NCBI RefSeq assembly: GCF_003589595.1
Contig: NW_020653852.1
Location: 1,224,737 to 1,288,736, forward strand
DNA length: 64,000 nucleotides
DNA from: Hyposmocoma kahamanoa
Lineage: Eukaryota > Arthropoda > Insecta > Lepidoptera > Cosmopterigidae
Reading direction: 5' to 3'
In this document: positions 11,676 to 22,085 of the stretch, in pieces
Layout: the number at the start of each line of letters is the position of its first letter
Position numbering within the stretch: the first letter of the stretch is position 1
Translations under genes and position numbers: made by a program
The notes under the pieces: model-generated
Database searches by the model: none
What the model saw: only the letters and a program-made list of their open reading frames with translations
What the model was told of the DNA's origin: nothing

Positions 11676-12337
11676 AGCAATCCTTGTCTTCGATTAATTC
11701 GGTGGCCTTTGACTCGTTGATACCTGATTTTTGTAAATTAGTGTTTTTTTAATTCAATTTATACCAAAAAAAAAATATGACGCTCTTAGACACCGTTACC
11801 GATGGATCTCTTTAATATAGCACTAAACAGTTTTATCGAAAGTTCGGCTTACCAAATAAAGAAAACGTAGTGTTTTCACGTTCTAATTGGTACTAAAATA
11901 TTGTAAATAATCACCTCTTGTTTTTAAGTGAAGCGAACACACGGTTTTTTGTTAACGACTCGATTGACCCTGATAGGGTGTGGAAACACTGTTCAAGCAA
12001 CAAAGGTATATTAAGTTTACTGTCCAGAATTGTCTCTGCAGTGAAACCCATCGCGTTTCCCTCGTCCGTTGTATAAATTATTGATGTGTATTTCCTAAGG
12101 TACATAATGTAACTGCATATAATGTATGTAGTATTTTAAACCGTTAAGTATGAAATAACAATAGCGTAGTTATGGATATAAGGCGTGTACATTTTGTATC
12201 CTACTTTGTTTCAATAATGAATATATATTATTATATGGTAAAAATAAATCATCCAGTTTTTAAAAAATAATCAGCATTTCATTCAACTACCTATTTTACC
12301 CTTCTGTGATCCGAATTGAGGGAATGAATATATAATA

Positions 12338-12535
12338 TGCGTAACAGTTGCAGGGCTACTCAGAGCTTTAAATCGCAAAGATCGGACTTCACTGTCAGTT
12401 AGACATAAATTGACAAGATTTAGAAGAGCACCCTTTTACTCTTCAAAACCGGAACACAGAAATACTGAAATTACTGCTTGGCGGCAGAAATAAGTAAGGT
12501 GTCAGTACTAACCTGGACGAATGCTTTCTTACTGT
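12338..12535 (-). mobile_element. Family A retroposon copy
   Basis: AACAGTTGCAG, CAGAGCTTTAAATCGCAAAG and ACTGCTTGGCGGCAGAAATA are present in order. The copy lacks the 3' (poly-T side) ~50 bases. Confidence 0.7.
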
Positions 12536-12654
12536 GGACATGCCCATTTCGTCATCAATGCATGCAAAATTTCTTTTCTCATTGTTTGCTATTCCAAAAT
12601 ATATAACTAGACAACAAATTTGTAGCAAATCTTAAGAGTCTATACAGCCTTAAA

Positions 12655-12800
12655 CGGCTTTGGTTGATTTCGCATAACAGTGAAAGTGCTAAATCAATCG
12701 CTTTGAAAAAAAAATATAGTGAAATTGAAGATATATACTGATTACTACACAGTGTGAAAACATGACTCCTAAATATTTTCGCGATGGAATAAAAAACGAA
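12655..12800 (+). repeat. Two-copy dispersed repeat (copy 1)
   Basis: GGCTTTGGTTGAT, GCATAACAGTGAAAGTG and ACAGTGTGAAAACA recur in the same order at 45735-45875. The function is unknown; it may be the 5' part of a mobile element. It directly precedes the 12813-13404 duplicated block. Confidence 0.6.
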
Positions 12801-12812
12801 CTGACCATGGTC

Positions 12813-13404
12813 GCGATGCGCTCCTCCTACCGCAAAATGGCGGCTACTTGGTTTCGCAAATTAGAAAAGCATTCAGTTTAAATACAATTTTTATAAATAA
12901 AAATTATTATTCTGCATTGCTTAATAAATACCCTCCGTACTACTAACAAAAACATCTCAAATAAAATGCAGTAATACGCCGCAAATCCTGCACTTAAAAA
13001 GCACTAATGAAATTTTTGGTGTACTTGGATAAATATGATAATATTCCGTTTGAGTGGTTCTAACGTTTACCATGAAATTACACCTTATAAACATTTATAT
13101 TCAGGGTAAACTTAAAAAACGCTACTTACGGTATGTTTTCAATAACTAAACACCTAAATCACCACCCCAAACAATAACACACACAATTGTCGTGACGTAT
13201 TTTTGAAGTTGTTTATTTTTTTTAAATGACAGACCCAGGCATTAAAACCTTTATGGTTTGCTAGAGTAGTTACCGAAATAGGAATTAATATTAGTTCTTT
13301 TACTTGTTATAACTTCGATATCCGATAAATCGGTATAAAATCATCACCGGCACCTCTAGGTGTGGTATGCGTCTACGGCTGCATGTATCGAGTGAACGGT
13401 TAAT
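12813..13404 (+). repeat. ~600-bp direct duplication, copy 1
   Basis: Nearly identical to 16068-16672 in the same orientation, from CTCCTCCTACCGCAAAATGG through GTGTGGTATGCGTCTAC. It differs from copy 2 by scattered substitutions and a ~10-base indel after 'gaaattac'. There is no long ORF, no clear terminal inverted repeats and no target duplication. Confidence 0.85.
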
Positions 13405-13597
13405 AAGAAATAAAAATTTGTCGCCAATATTTTTCAACATTTCAGTAAATAATACGCATATTCAAATGTAATCAGTTCCGATAATTCCTGGGTTTTTTAG
13501 AAGGGAATATCCACGTTACTCTTTACTTTAGCTAAGTTGACTCCCCCAATTTCGATCACAGATAATAAATAAGACAGCAGCGAGTCTCGTACATTTT

Positions 13598-14130
13598 CTA
13601 TGATACCGAGTGACGGGGAGAACAAGTCGTGCGCCTGGTGTAAAACGACACGCCTGTACATAATAGTTGCAGTGCCACTCAGAGCTTTAAAACTCAAATA
13701 TCTGTCAGACGGTTACCTATCAGTATTCCGAAATGACACTTTCCAGAAGTAACGTTTGCTCGAATTTTCATAACCTCGAAAGGAATTTTGAGAGGAAAAT
13801 GTTTTTTCTTTTAAACCTAACGTAACCGAACCTAATCGTGTCCCTGCGATAAACATCCATCATATCCTGAAAAAACAACGGTTTCGTTATAATTCGGTTT
13901 TCGGTGTAATGAAAATTCTTACAAACGTTATTTCGGAAAAAAAATTCGAGTTTGTGATAGGTTACCCCGAAACATAAGTAGACAAGTCCCACGTGCCTGT
14001 AATTTCACCAGCACCCTTATCCTTCAAAACCGGAATGCAGTAATACTGATATTACTGCTTGGCGGCAGAAGTAGGTATGGTGGCAATACTTCCGTGTACG
14101 AAATTTTACACAAGAAGCTCTACTAAACGT
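13598..14130 (-). mobile_element. Family A retroposon split by a MITE insertion
   Basis: Left part 13598-13710 (ACCGAGTGACGGGG... to AAATATCTGTCAGAC) and right part 13967-14130 (CGAAACATAAGTAGACAAGT... to AAGCTCTACTAAAC) make one near-complete copy. It is interrupted by the element at 13711-13966. Confidence 0.75.
13711..13966. mobile_element. MITE-G (GGTTACC termini), copy 1
   Basis: Ends are GGTTACCTATCA and TGATAGGTTACC, an imperfect inverted pair. The interior has 'tttgctcgaattttcataac' and, near the right, its imperfect inverse 'gaaaattcttacaaac', giving a foldback shape. It is nested in a family-A copy. Copies 2 and 3 are at 35496 and 43572. No transposase coding is evident. Confidence 0.7.
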
Positions 14131-14251
14131 AATCCGTAGGTAGAGAAATCTACTTTTTTGTTATCACAATAAGGAGGAAGCAAACTGCTTCGATTGGCAG
14201 TATTTATTTAGTACCACAGGGTCATGAAAGAGCGCATCAAACTTGATTGAC

Positions 14252-14440
14252 GGCTTCCATGGTCGAGTGGTTCGCACACCGGTTTTCACGGTCATGGTTC
14301 ATCTCTGAGGTCCCGGGTTCGATCCCCGGCCGGGTCAATGTAGAAAAATTAACTTTTCTATTAGTCTCGGATCAAATACAAGTGCTTTAGTCATATTACT
14401 TTGGGATCGGAGCGAAGTTATGGTGTTGTCTAATATTTAA
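14252..14440 (+). mobile_element. SINE-3 (tRNA-derived), best copy
   Basis: The tRNA-like head has an A-box region GGTCGAGTGGTTCGC and a B box GGTTCGATCCC. It is followed by a CCGGCCGGGTCAATG segment, a T-rich body and an end TGTTGTCTAATATTTAATG. The anticodon region does not fold as a tRNA, so this is a SINE and not a tRNA gene. Confidence 0.8.
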
Positions 14441-14545
14441 TGTACTTGTTTTAATTACTGGACACTTAAGATTTAAATTGAGCTCTATACAGTATGCGAT
14501 AAAAACAGTCAAAGTGGCGCAATTTAGTTTTGTTTTTTTATTTTT

Positions 14546-14842
14546 ATAATACCACGTGACGGGACGAACAAGTCGTGCACCTGGTGGTAAGCAACGCGTC
14601 TGTCCGTAACAGTTGCAGTGTCAGTCAGAGCGTTAAATCGCAAATATCTATAAGTGGCACTACCACTGCGCCCGTCACCCTGAGACATAAGTTGATAAGT
14701 CCCATGTGCCTGTAATTTCACCAACACCTTTACCCTTCAAAACCGGAACACAGTAATGCTAACATTACTGCTTCTTGGCAGAAATATATAAAATCGCAGT
14801 ACTTCCCTGGACGAACTATTTTACAAAAAGCGCTACTGCCCT
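14546..14842 (-). mobile_element. Family A retroposon, near full length
   Basis: Preceded by a T-run (the poly(A) tail in antisense), then TACCACGTGACGGGACGAAC and all internal landmarks, ending AAAGCGCTACTGCCC. About 295 bases. Confidence 0.8.
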
Positions 14843-15021
14843 TAAAAGTTAGTACCTTACATAATTGATATAAAGTCCATTATGCTGTAAGGTTACACAG
14901 CATAAAACTAAGCTTAACACATGTCACAATTACTGAAAGTAACTTGTCCAGGAACAGTACTAAATATTGATAATAATTAAATACGAAAAAGTTACAAAAT
15001 TAATTGAACAACACAACGGCG

Positions 15022-15190
15022 TGTACTGAGGCCGTTGATTGAAAAGGTTCCGGGTTCGATTCCCGGTAGGATGAATTTGGGATGTAAACTTTTCTAAATT
15101 GGTTTTTCTTCTAGATATTATCCCGAATGAATTCGGCACTGGTACTAATAGTACAGGAAATTCCTTAGTTTGAGACCAGGCAATTGTTTT
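15022..15190 (+). mobile_element. SINE-2 (tRNA-derived)
   Basis: A degraded head ends in a B box (GGGTTCGATTCCCGG), then GATGAATTTGGGATGTAAAC and a 3' body ending TTTGAGACCAGGCAATTG. The same 3' body occurs alone at about 41040-41075 and 54608-54660. Confidence 0.65.
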
Positions 15191-15487
15191 TTCCAGCACA
15201 TTATTATTATTGGGTTTTTAGGTTTGTTACACTTTGAAAATGAACCTACACTGATGAACATATTTAGAGGAACTCCAAGAAAAGAAACCGCCATTATTAA
15301 ACTGATATATGCTCGATCTAGAGGAGGTAAAAACAATCGGGAGCACGAACATCCTACAGTTCGTTAATTCTGTAGCTCTTGACTCTGAGATGTAATTAGT
15401 AGAATTCACTATTGATAAATAGTCTCGTCGCTGTTTTGTATGGCTGTGCAGGCCTTTGATAATCACAACAACAATAAAAGCAATGGA

Positions 15488-15625
15488 TACAGTTCTATAA
15501 TAAAAATCCGGTTGATAAAAAAAATGTCCTACTTACGAGATTTAACACCATAGTGAAATATGAACTTTATTCTCTAAAGTTATTGTACAGTTTTTGCATA
15601 CTTGGATACCAAAAATCCATAATTT
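15488..15625 (+). mobile_element. LINE-C C-terminal remnant
   Basis: Frameshifted translation gives pieces like TRFNTIVKYELYS and the nucleotide end GGATACCAAAAATCCAT. These match the tail of the ORF at 51205-51629. Confidence 0.6.
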
Positions 15626-15740
15626 TATTTTATGTATTTTGAAGTAAGTATTATATATGATAAATTTGGGCATAATATCTATTTAGGAAGAGAAAGAACC
15701 ACTTGGGTAGTTAAGTAGTGCTTTCTCAATTTTTTTTGTC

Positions 15741-15890
15741 ATACCAAGTGACGGGACGGACGAGACCTGGGCTTGCCTGGTGGTAAGCGACACGCCCGTC
15801 CAGCAGATGCAGTGTCAATCAAAACAGGCAAATATCTGAGGGGAACTGTCCCACTCTTACATTTCAAAAGCGTAACTCGGAACGAAAAAC
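15741..15890 (-). mobile_element. Family A retroposon, partial
   Basis: T-run then ATACCAAGTGACGGGACGGA, CTGGTGGTAAGCGACACGCC and AAATATCTGAGGGG; truncated afterwards. Confidence 0.7.
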
Positions 15891-16067
15891 AACTAACATT
15901 TTTATCAAAATTGAGTTCTATACATATTTGAAATCATGTAAAAAACCAATCTACCTTTTTTTTTGGAGAAATATATCTCAATAATTGTTGAATATAACTG
16001 TAAGCTCAAAGCGCGCAACTGACAACAATAATCAGATTTTTTACTGAAAAATGTAATAACCGCTAAC

Positions 16068-16672
16068 GCGATGCCCTCCTCCTACCGCAAAATGGCGGCT
16101 ATTTGGTTTCGCAAATTACAAAAGCATGCAGATTAAATACAAGTTTTTATAAATAAAAATTATTATTCTGCATTGCTTAATAAATACCCTCCGTACTACC
16201 AACGAAAACATCTCAAATAAAATGCAGTAATACACCGCAAATCATGCACTTAAAAAGCACTAATGAAATTTTTGGTGTACTTGGATAAATATGATAATAT
16301 TCCGTTTGAGTGGTTCTAACGTTTACCATGAAATTACTCCTTAAAGTATAGTTTATAAACATTTATATTCAGGGTAAACTTAAAAAACGCTACTTATGGT
16401 ATGTTTTCGATAAATAAACACCGATATCACCAGCCCAAACAATAACACACACGATTGTCGTGACGTATTTTTGAAGTTGTTTATTTTTTTTAAATGACAG
16501 ACCCAGGCATTAAAAACTTTATGATTTGCTAGAGTAGTTACCGAAATAGCAATTAATATTAGTTCTTTTACCTGTTATAACTTCGATATCCGATAAATCG
16601 GTATAAAATCATCACCGGCACGTCTAGGTGTGGTATGCGTCTACTGCTGCATGTATCGCGTGAGCGGTTAAT
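16068..16672 (+). repeat. ~600-bp direct duplication, copy 2
   Basis: Near-identical partner of 12813-13404, from ATGCCCTCCTCCTACCGC to CGTGAGCGGTTAAT. It contains an extra ~10 bases (AAGTATAGTT) relative to copy 1. Flanks differ, so the homology is bounded. Confidence 0.85.
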
Positions 16673-16685
16673 TGACGTTTATTAT

Positions 16686-16872
16686 GTATTAGACAACATC
16701 ACATCCGTTACTCTGATCCCAAAGTAAGTAGCTAAATCGGAAACAACAGCACCACAAACACCAAGACCCTAAGCAATACAGAAAAGTTAGTTTCTACACT
16801 GACCCGACCGGGGACCTCAGAGATGGCGACACTATGAAAACCGGTGATCAAGCCACTCAACCATTGAGGTCG
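16686..16872 (-). mobile_element. SINE-3, antisense copy
   Basis: Starts at the terminal TATTAGACAACATCACAT and ends with the antisense head GACCCGACCGGGGACCTCAG... CCACTCAACCATTGAGG. Confidence 0.7.
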
Positions 16873-16981
16873 TCAAAATGTAAGTAATATAAGAAACACT
16901 TAATGTCAATGGATTTTACTTAGTAATGTATGGACGGAATTGCGCCTTTATTATATATGCAATTACAATATAGCAACACAA

Positions 16982-17013
16982 AAAGGGCACAAGTTCATAC
17001 AATTGTGCCCTTT
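16982..17013. repeat. Short perfect hairpin
   Basis: AAAGGGCACAA and TTGTGCCCTTT pair over 11 bases around a 10-nt loop. The function is unknown; it could be a transposon scar. Confidence 0.6.
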
Positions 17014-17707
17014 ACTTCTATTCATAAGTTAAGCATAAAAAGTTACATTAAATTAGTTATGCCCTTTATATGAAGTAATAATATTTCTTTTTTCTACTAT
17101 TTTAAAACTTAATATCCAAGTGTATTTTAACTATTCTTTTTTATTAGAAAAACAACTAATATTATACACATTTATCTCTGAATTGAGAATTCGTTACTTG
17201 CACCTTTCTTTAGAAATAGTTACTATTTACAGTTTTGATCCTTCTTTGACATACATATAGGTTTCGATACGAAGTTTACCACAAAATGCTTTGTTTAAAA
17301 AAAACTACGCAGTTCGTATAGACGTACTAAAGTCTACACGTGGCTGTAGTTCTTAAAGTACTTAATAAAAATTTTAATTTCATAGCACCGTAATAAGTAA
17401 TAGAACGTAATCTTGCTATACCACATTTCAACACCATAATTTGAGGACAGTCGAAATTGCGAGCGCAGAACATGACGGCGTCGTCAGGAATGAAAAATGA
17501 GACATCTAATGTAAGGAAAGGCATAAAATTAAAGTAATAAATTTGAATAATAGCCGCCAGGGATTGCCACAGTGCTCGTATTTGTGACTCCGTCATATAA
17601 TTACTGTTATTTAGGTGGCTCGGTGTAATCTATTGACATCAGTAGCATCTGAAAGATAGACGACACGACTTTTCACTATGGATGTGGGTCGGACTGTTGG
17701 TATTTCT

Positions 17708-18205
17708 ACTTTTTTTGTTGGACATGGTCGCAGGACACTGCGACCGGCATCTCCGGCACTAGCCCGGATGAGCTCTAGCTTATATCTACATCCTCCGATC
17801 CCTCCAGCCGCTTAGGTTATTGGAAACTGGAGAGACGCCGTGTTTCGGCGTCGGGAAGTGAGCGTGCCTTACAGCTCCGCCACCAAAGAGGAGACTAGGT
17901 GGTGGACTGTAGAGTCAACAGTTTAGTGGTGGCTACCGTTAGTTGTGCAATCTGCAACGGAAAGTAAGCGCGCCTACAGCACCGGCACCTATTTGGAAAA
18001 CAGGGAATGTACTGTACATACACCCGAGGTGGTTCACCCAAGGCACTAGCCTCGTGAGAACCAAATGAAATCAGTGACAACGGTCTGTGAACCTAAACTT
18101 TTTTTAAGGTTCCTGTGCACGCACAGGTTATAGTGCCCTTCTCGTATACTATAAGGGTCGGTAGGTCGGTTACTATAATCAAAATTAATGTAGAAAGATA
18201 TGGGG
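17708..18205 (+). mobile_element. Ret14 retroposon with 14-bp target duplication
   Basis: Flanked by CTGTTGGTATTTCT at 17694-17707 and 18206-18219, a perfect 14-bp direct repeat. The interior shares GGAAAGTAAGCG(C/T)GC, CACCTAT(T/C)TGGAAAA and GTACTGTAC with the copies at 32072 and 56296. The shared 3' end is TGTAGAAAGATATGGG with no poly(A). Variable 5' ends indicate 5' truncation as in target-primed reverse transcription. There is no intact ORF. Confidence 0.75.
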
Positions 18206-18339
18206 CTGTTGGTATTTCTTTCGTTACCTTTCGTTCAGAACACAAACCATGACTAATCTAGAAAAAAAAAGTCCCAAGTCGGTTCCGTTACTGGTTTTTT
18301 CGATTTGAAAGGAGGTAATCCTCTTGTATGCCATAGGTC

Positions 18340-18510
18340 AAAGTCAATGTCAAATAAATCTTTATGTCATAGGCAAGCAAATTACATCTGAGATCGTCAT
18401 ATTAATTACTCTATACTGCTCATTTGTAAGGCAGATTCTCCTGGGAAGAATGAGCAAGAAACTCTAGGGGTTGCTCTTTGTAAGTTAACATTTGTACCCA
18501 TTTATAACTT
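18340..18510 (-). mobile_element. LINE-C 3' tail
   Basis: Antisense of the LINE-C 3' UTR: starts CAAAGTCAATGTCAAATAAA (tail repeat), contains GAGCAAGAAACTCTAGGGGT and ends near GCTCTTTGTAAG. Confidence 0.75.
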
Positions 18511-18627
18511 ACAATATTCATTTCAAACATCATAGATCTAGACAAACCTACAAAAGCTGAACGAGTCAGTACCTACTACTACTATCTGGTACGCGAACGT
18601 CTTTAGTAAACTGTTTTTTTTTTATGA

Positions 18628-18878
18628 TATCAAGTGATGGAACGAACAAGTCGTGTGTCTGGTGGTAAGCAAGCGACACGCCTGTCCATAACAGTTGCAG
18701 TGCCGCTCAGAGTTTGAAATCACAAAGATCTGAGAGTCACTGCCCTGCGCCCGTTACCCTGAGATTTAAGTTGACAAGTCCCATGTGCCTGTGCATTCAC
18801 CACCACCCTTCAAAACCGAAACTCAGTGCTCACATTATTGCTTGGCGGCAGAAATAGGTAAGATGGCAGTACTTCGAC
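18628..18878 (-). mobile_element. Family A retroposon, near complete
   Basis: T-run, then ATATCAAGTGATGGAACGAA and all internal landmarks to GGCAGTACTTC. It is followed directly by a tRNA-like B-box piece (GGGTTCGATTGCC at 18898), apparently a SINE fragment. Confidence 0.75.
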
Positions 18879-19149
18879 ATAATGACGACGAGGTCTCGGG
18901 TTCGATTGCCGGCCACGTCGACCCGTGGAAAAGTTTTTTATTTTATCTCGGGTCTGGGTGTTTGTGGTACCGTCTTTGTTTATATATAACACAAATGCTT
19001 TTGTTACTGTAATACAGGTTTTTCTAAATCTCTCTCGGGCACCAGTCTCTTCCAAACCAGTATGCCCGATTTTGTTATATTCTAGAAGGCCTTTTACTCC
19101 AAATCCTGTTTGCGACGAGAAAAAAGCATATTATATTCTTTCATTCGAA

Positions 19150-19305
19150 CTCCTTGACCGAACGGTTACTATGCTAGATTGCCACGCAGAGGTCACGGGT
19201 TCGATTCCCAGGCTGGGAGAAATATTTATATGGTCTACATTTGTTTCTCTCGTGAGTTTGGGTGTAATTTGTCGTTGTTTATCTATATGTATGTCCATGC
19301 CAAAT
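19150..19305 (+). mobile_element. SINE-1 (tRNA-derived)
   Basis: A-box region GACCGAACGGTTACTATGC, B box GGGTTCGATTCCC, then GGGAGAAATATTTATATGG and the diagnostic body CTCTCGTGAGTTTGGGTGTA. The 3' end is degraded. Confidence 0.8.
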
Positions 19306-19904
19306 TAAAAAGTTACTCACTTGTGGCATTGGGGCAATATATGCATATTTATTTATTACTTCCCTGGACGAACTGTTACACAAAGGGCTACTGTTACTAA
19401 ACTACTAACTTTCATCTTCTCAAATGACCAAATCATCAAAGTATACCCTTATCTATCCCAGTCTAGATTATTAATTAACAGTAAGTAAACAACATCGTTT
19501 TACGTGTTCACTGTTGCATTAGACTGTGCTTTTCTGTTAATTGATGGGTAAACAGTGTATATACAAAGATACAAAAAGGGCTTGTGTGCATTAGGAGCGT
19601 ATATACTTGGATTAGGGTTACGTTTAAGGGATGAAATTGAAGAGCAGGGCGCCCAAAAATGCTGGTAGCGTTCGCCATTTGTACTGCTATGCTAGTACAT
19701 TGGATAAGGTTGTAACTAGCCCTTGAATCTCTCAATCAGTCTAGTTTGATTTCTAATTCTAGGTTACTTAATTTCTTCAGTTTCTTCAGTTCTTCTAATG
19801 TGGTTATCAGGTACCGAACCATATATACAATGTAATTGGTAGGCATATAAGAACTGTTCTATAGAAACACGTAGGAGTAAATTAAAATTACATTAATGGA
19901 ATGA

Positions 19905-20075
19905 CGTCTTCGGTAGCCCAACGATTTGCCCTGCGGCGCTGGATGAGAAGATCCCGGATTCGATTTGGGAGATGAACTTATTCAGTAATGAATTCCGTTG
20001 CTCTGATATTATAGTACAGATAAGTCTTTAGTTGGAGTCCAGGTAATTGCTGTGATTGTCTGGACCATTGTCTTT
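19905..20075 (+). mobile_element. SINE-2
   Basis: The tRNA-like head TTCGGTAGCCCAACGATTTG and a diverged B box (CGGATTCGATT) are followed by the 3' body with GTTGGAGTCCAGGTAATTG. It joins a LINE-C fragment, perhaps because both share a 3' end or by nested insertion. Confidence 0.65.
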
Positions 20076-20082
20076 GTCTTGC

Positions 20083-20185
20083 AGAAGCGTGCTGTTACAG
20101 CAATTTACAATCTGGGCCATAGAGTGTCATTGACTGAGAAGTTTAAAGAAACTGATATTTTTACCTTGTTACAATGATATTACGA
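20083..20185 (+). mobile_element. LINE-C ORF fragment
   Basis: Translates as LQKRAVTAIYNLGHRVSL..., matching LQKRAVRAIYNLGPKVSL of the 51205 copy; then it degrades. Confidence 0.75.
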
Positions 20186-20721
20186 CTGTTGAACAAAAGG
20201 CTAAAAAATTTTAAAATATTGTTTTTTATTAAATAGAAAAAAATCTAAAACGTTACATTGTTTCAATTTTCGGAGGAGACAGAAATGGCCACCAGTGTTG
20301 ACCATAACAAAAATTACCGATGTTGCTATAATGAGATTTAATTTTTTTTGCAATTTAATGTAAATTAAATATTGTTACACAAATATTATTATGAACTTTT
20401 ATTGTGCAATGACAGTGTAATTATTTTTTTTAAGAATAGTTATTTTCAAAAAAAAATCGTGATAAACATTCGAGGAGGAATAGAAATAAGCTGACTGTTC
20501 TTGACATTGTAAAAATACCATATTATTTAAGGGGCAATAGCTTTTATAAAATGATTCCTGTTAATATTGAAAATAATACTAACATTAATCAAAAACTTTC
20601 TACATAGGATACAATACAGTTCCAGCGTAACTGGATTACAAAAATCCATAGTATAGCCTGTTCAGCACTTGCAATTTGTCTCGATCTATATATAAATGGC
20701 AAATGTGTACAAATATTTATT

Positions 20722-20825
20722 TACAAAGATAAACCCCTTGAGTTTCTTACTCATTATTCTTAGGAGAATCAGCATTACGAATGAGCAGTAGACTTTAATA
20801 AATGTCGTGACGATTTCAAAACAGT
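20722..20825 (+). mobile_element. LINE-C 3' UTR fragment
   Basis: CCTTGAGTTTCTTACTCATT and ACGAATGAGCAGTAGACTTT match the 3' UTR of 51205-51859. Confidence 0.7.
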
Positions 20826-20867
20826 GAAAACTTATTAAATAATTGTAACTTTTTAAAAATACCGACC

Positions 20868-22085
20868 TGAAGGGATCCCATGGACGTCGAAAAAAGTCGA
20901 TAAGTCAGATTTTGACTTCCTGGTGACAATGGGATTGTTACGGACTCCTTTGTGCGTTTCATACTTCTTTTTTAGTTGTCACAGTGACAGTGGTTTGTGA
21001 AACATGTATTGTGGCCATTGACTTACAATTATATGGACGTCGGGTCCGCGCTAAAAAGTGTCCGCACTTGTAAGGCGCTAAAATCGTATACAGAGCGCGA
21101 CACTCCGCTTTAGTCTTCATTTGTTCTACAGACAGCGCGATACTGCGATGACATTACAATTTAAATTTGGAATAGGTTGACTTGGGACATTTTTTTCGTG
21201 GTTTTTGTATTAGACCCGTCGTCCATTTATTTCTAAGTCAATGATTGTGGCAGTGAAAAATGTGACTTTTAATTGAGGAAAACTTTTTAGTTTGTGTTAG
21301 GCGTAACGTTCCCGGAACGGCATCATTGGCATCAGGGTGAAAGGGTTGTAACCCTAACTAGCCGTGAACAGGTTCACGGCAATGAAATTGGAAACTTCCG
21401 GTCCACAAAATTTATTAAAGAAGTAAAGTTTAAGGAAAGGCTGTAACAATATAAAGGTAAATGTAAAAAAACAGGTATAACAGTATAAAACACTCCCTAC
21501 ACTTTATTATTAAGGCACTTACCCCTAAATGGGCCGAGAAACTGAATTACAGAAATAGATACATGAAGGCTGTAGACTTATAAATTGTGACACATGATTA
21601 GCTTATTAACAGCTCCGACTGTTGTGGCGGTCGAGCTGGGAGTGACCGTGGTACGAAAACAAAATGAGATAGTGAAGGAAGATGGAACAATTCAAATTTA
21701 AAATTTCAATACATGTAGAAAATAAAAAAAATGATAGGATACAAGCGGAGAGAGGCGATACTAAGAGGTGAGATGACGGTGTAAGGAGGTCACACCGTCA
21801 CAAGGGATCACCTCGAGAGTGTACTTACCCTTTGAAACAAAAAAGAATTTTCAAAATCGGTCGGTCGGTAAGTACACTGACATGCCTACAAAATTTGAGT
21901 ATTTCTTCGACTTCCATGGATCCCCTCATCAGATTTTGACTTGGTGATAATGGGACCACCACGAGAGTGCACCTTTTGAAACAAAAAAAAATATTTTCAA
22001 AATCGGTCCACAATTGACGGAGAAATCGGAAACTTACATACAGCCGAACGTATAATCTCCTCCTTTTTTGAAGTCGGTTAAAAAA
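20868..22085. mobile_element. GACTTC family, long form, interrupted
   Basis: Same internal order as 2700-3245 (TCAGATTTTGACTTCCTGGT, GACAATGGGATTGTTACGGA, then TCCACAATTGACGGAGAAAT). It closes with CTCCTCCTTTTTTGAAGTCG. It is split by MITE-8 (21016-21243) and by unrelated sequence at about 21350-21830. Confidence 0.6.
21016..21243 (+). mobile_element. MITE-8, 228-bp form
   Basis: Starts CATTGACTTACAATTATATG and ends with its imperfect inverse (CATTTATTTCTAAGTCAATG). A perfect 8-bp target duplication ATTGTGGC lies at 21008-21015 and 21244-21251. It is inserted in the GACTTC-family copy. It is non-coding and non-autonomous. 8-bp duplications occur in the hAT and P superfamilies; the autonomous partner is unknown. 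Confidence 0.88.

Larger units (their letters stand above)
8692..12250 (+). other. Repeat-poor region downstream of SoxC
   Basis: Apart from the (TA)n tract no repeat copies were recognised, unlike the DNA after 12.3 kb. Five TGTAAATA motifs lie at about 9804, 10612, 11211, 11483 and 11900, all on the + strand. AATAAA at 12243 sits just before the repeats resume. This fits a long 3' UTR or a second + strand transcript, but regulatory DNA is equally possible. Confidence 0.35.

Noticed and set aside
14875..14905. 9-bp inverted repeat TTATGCTGT/ACAGCATAA
   Set aside because: Too short to be informative.
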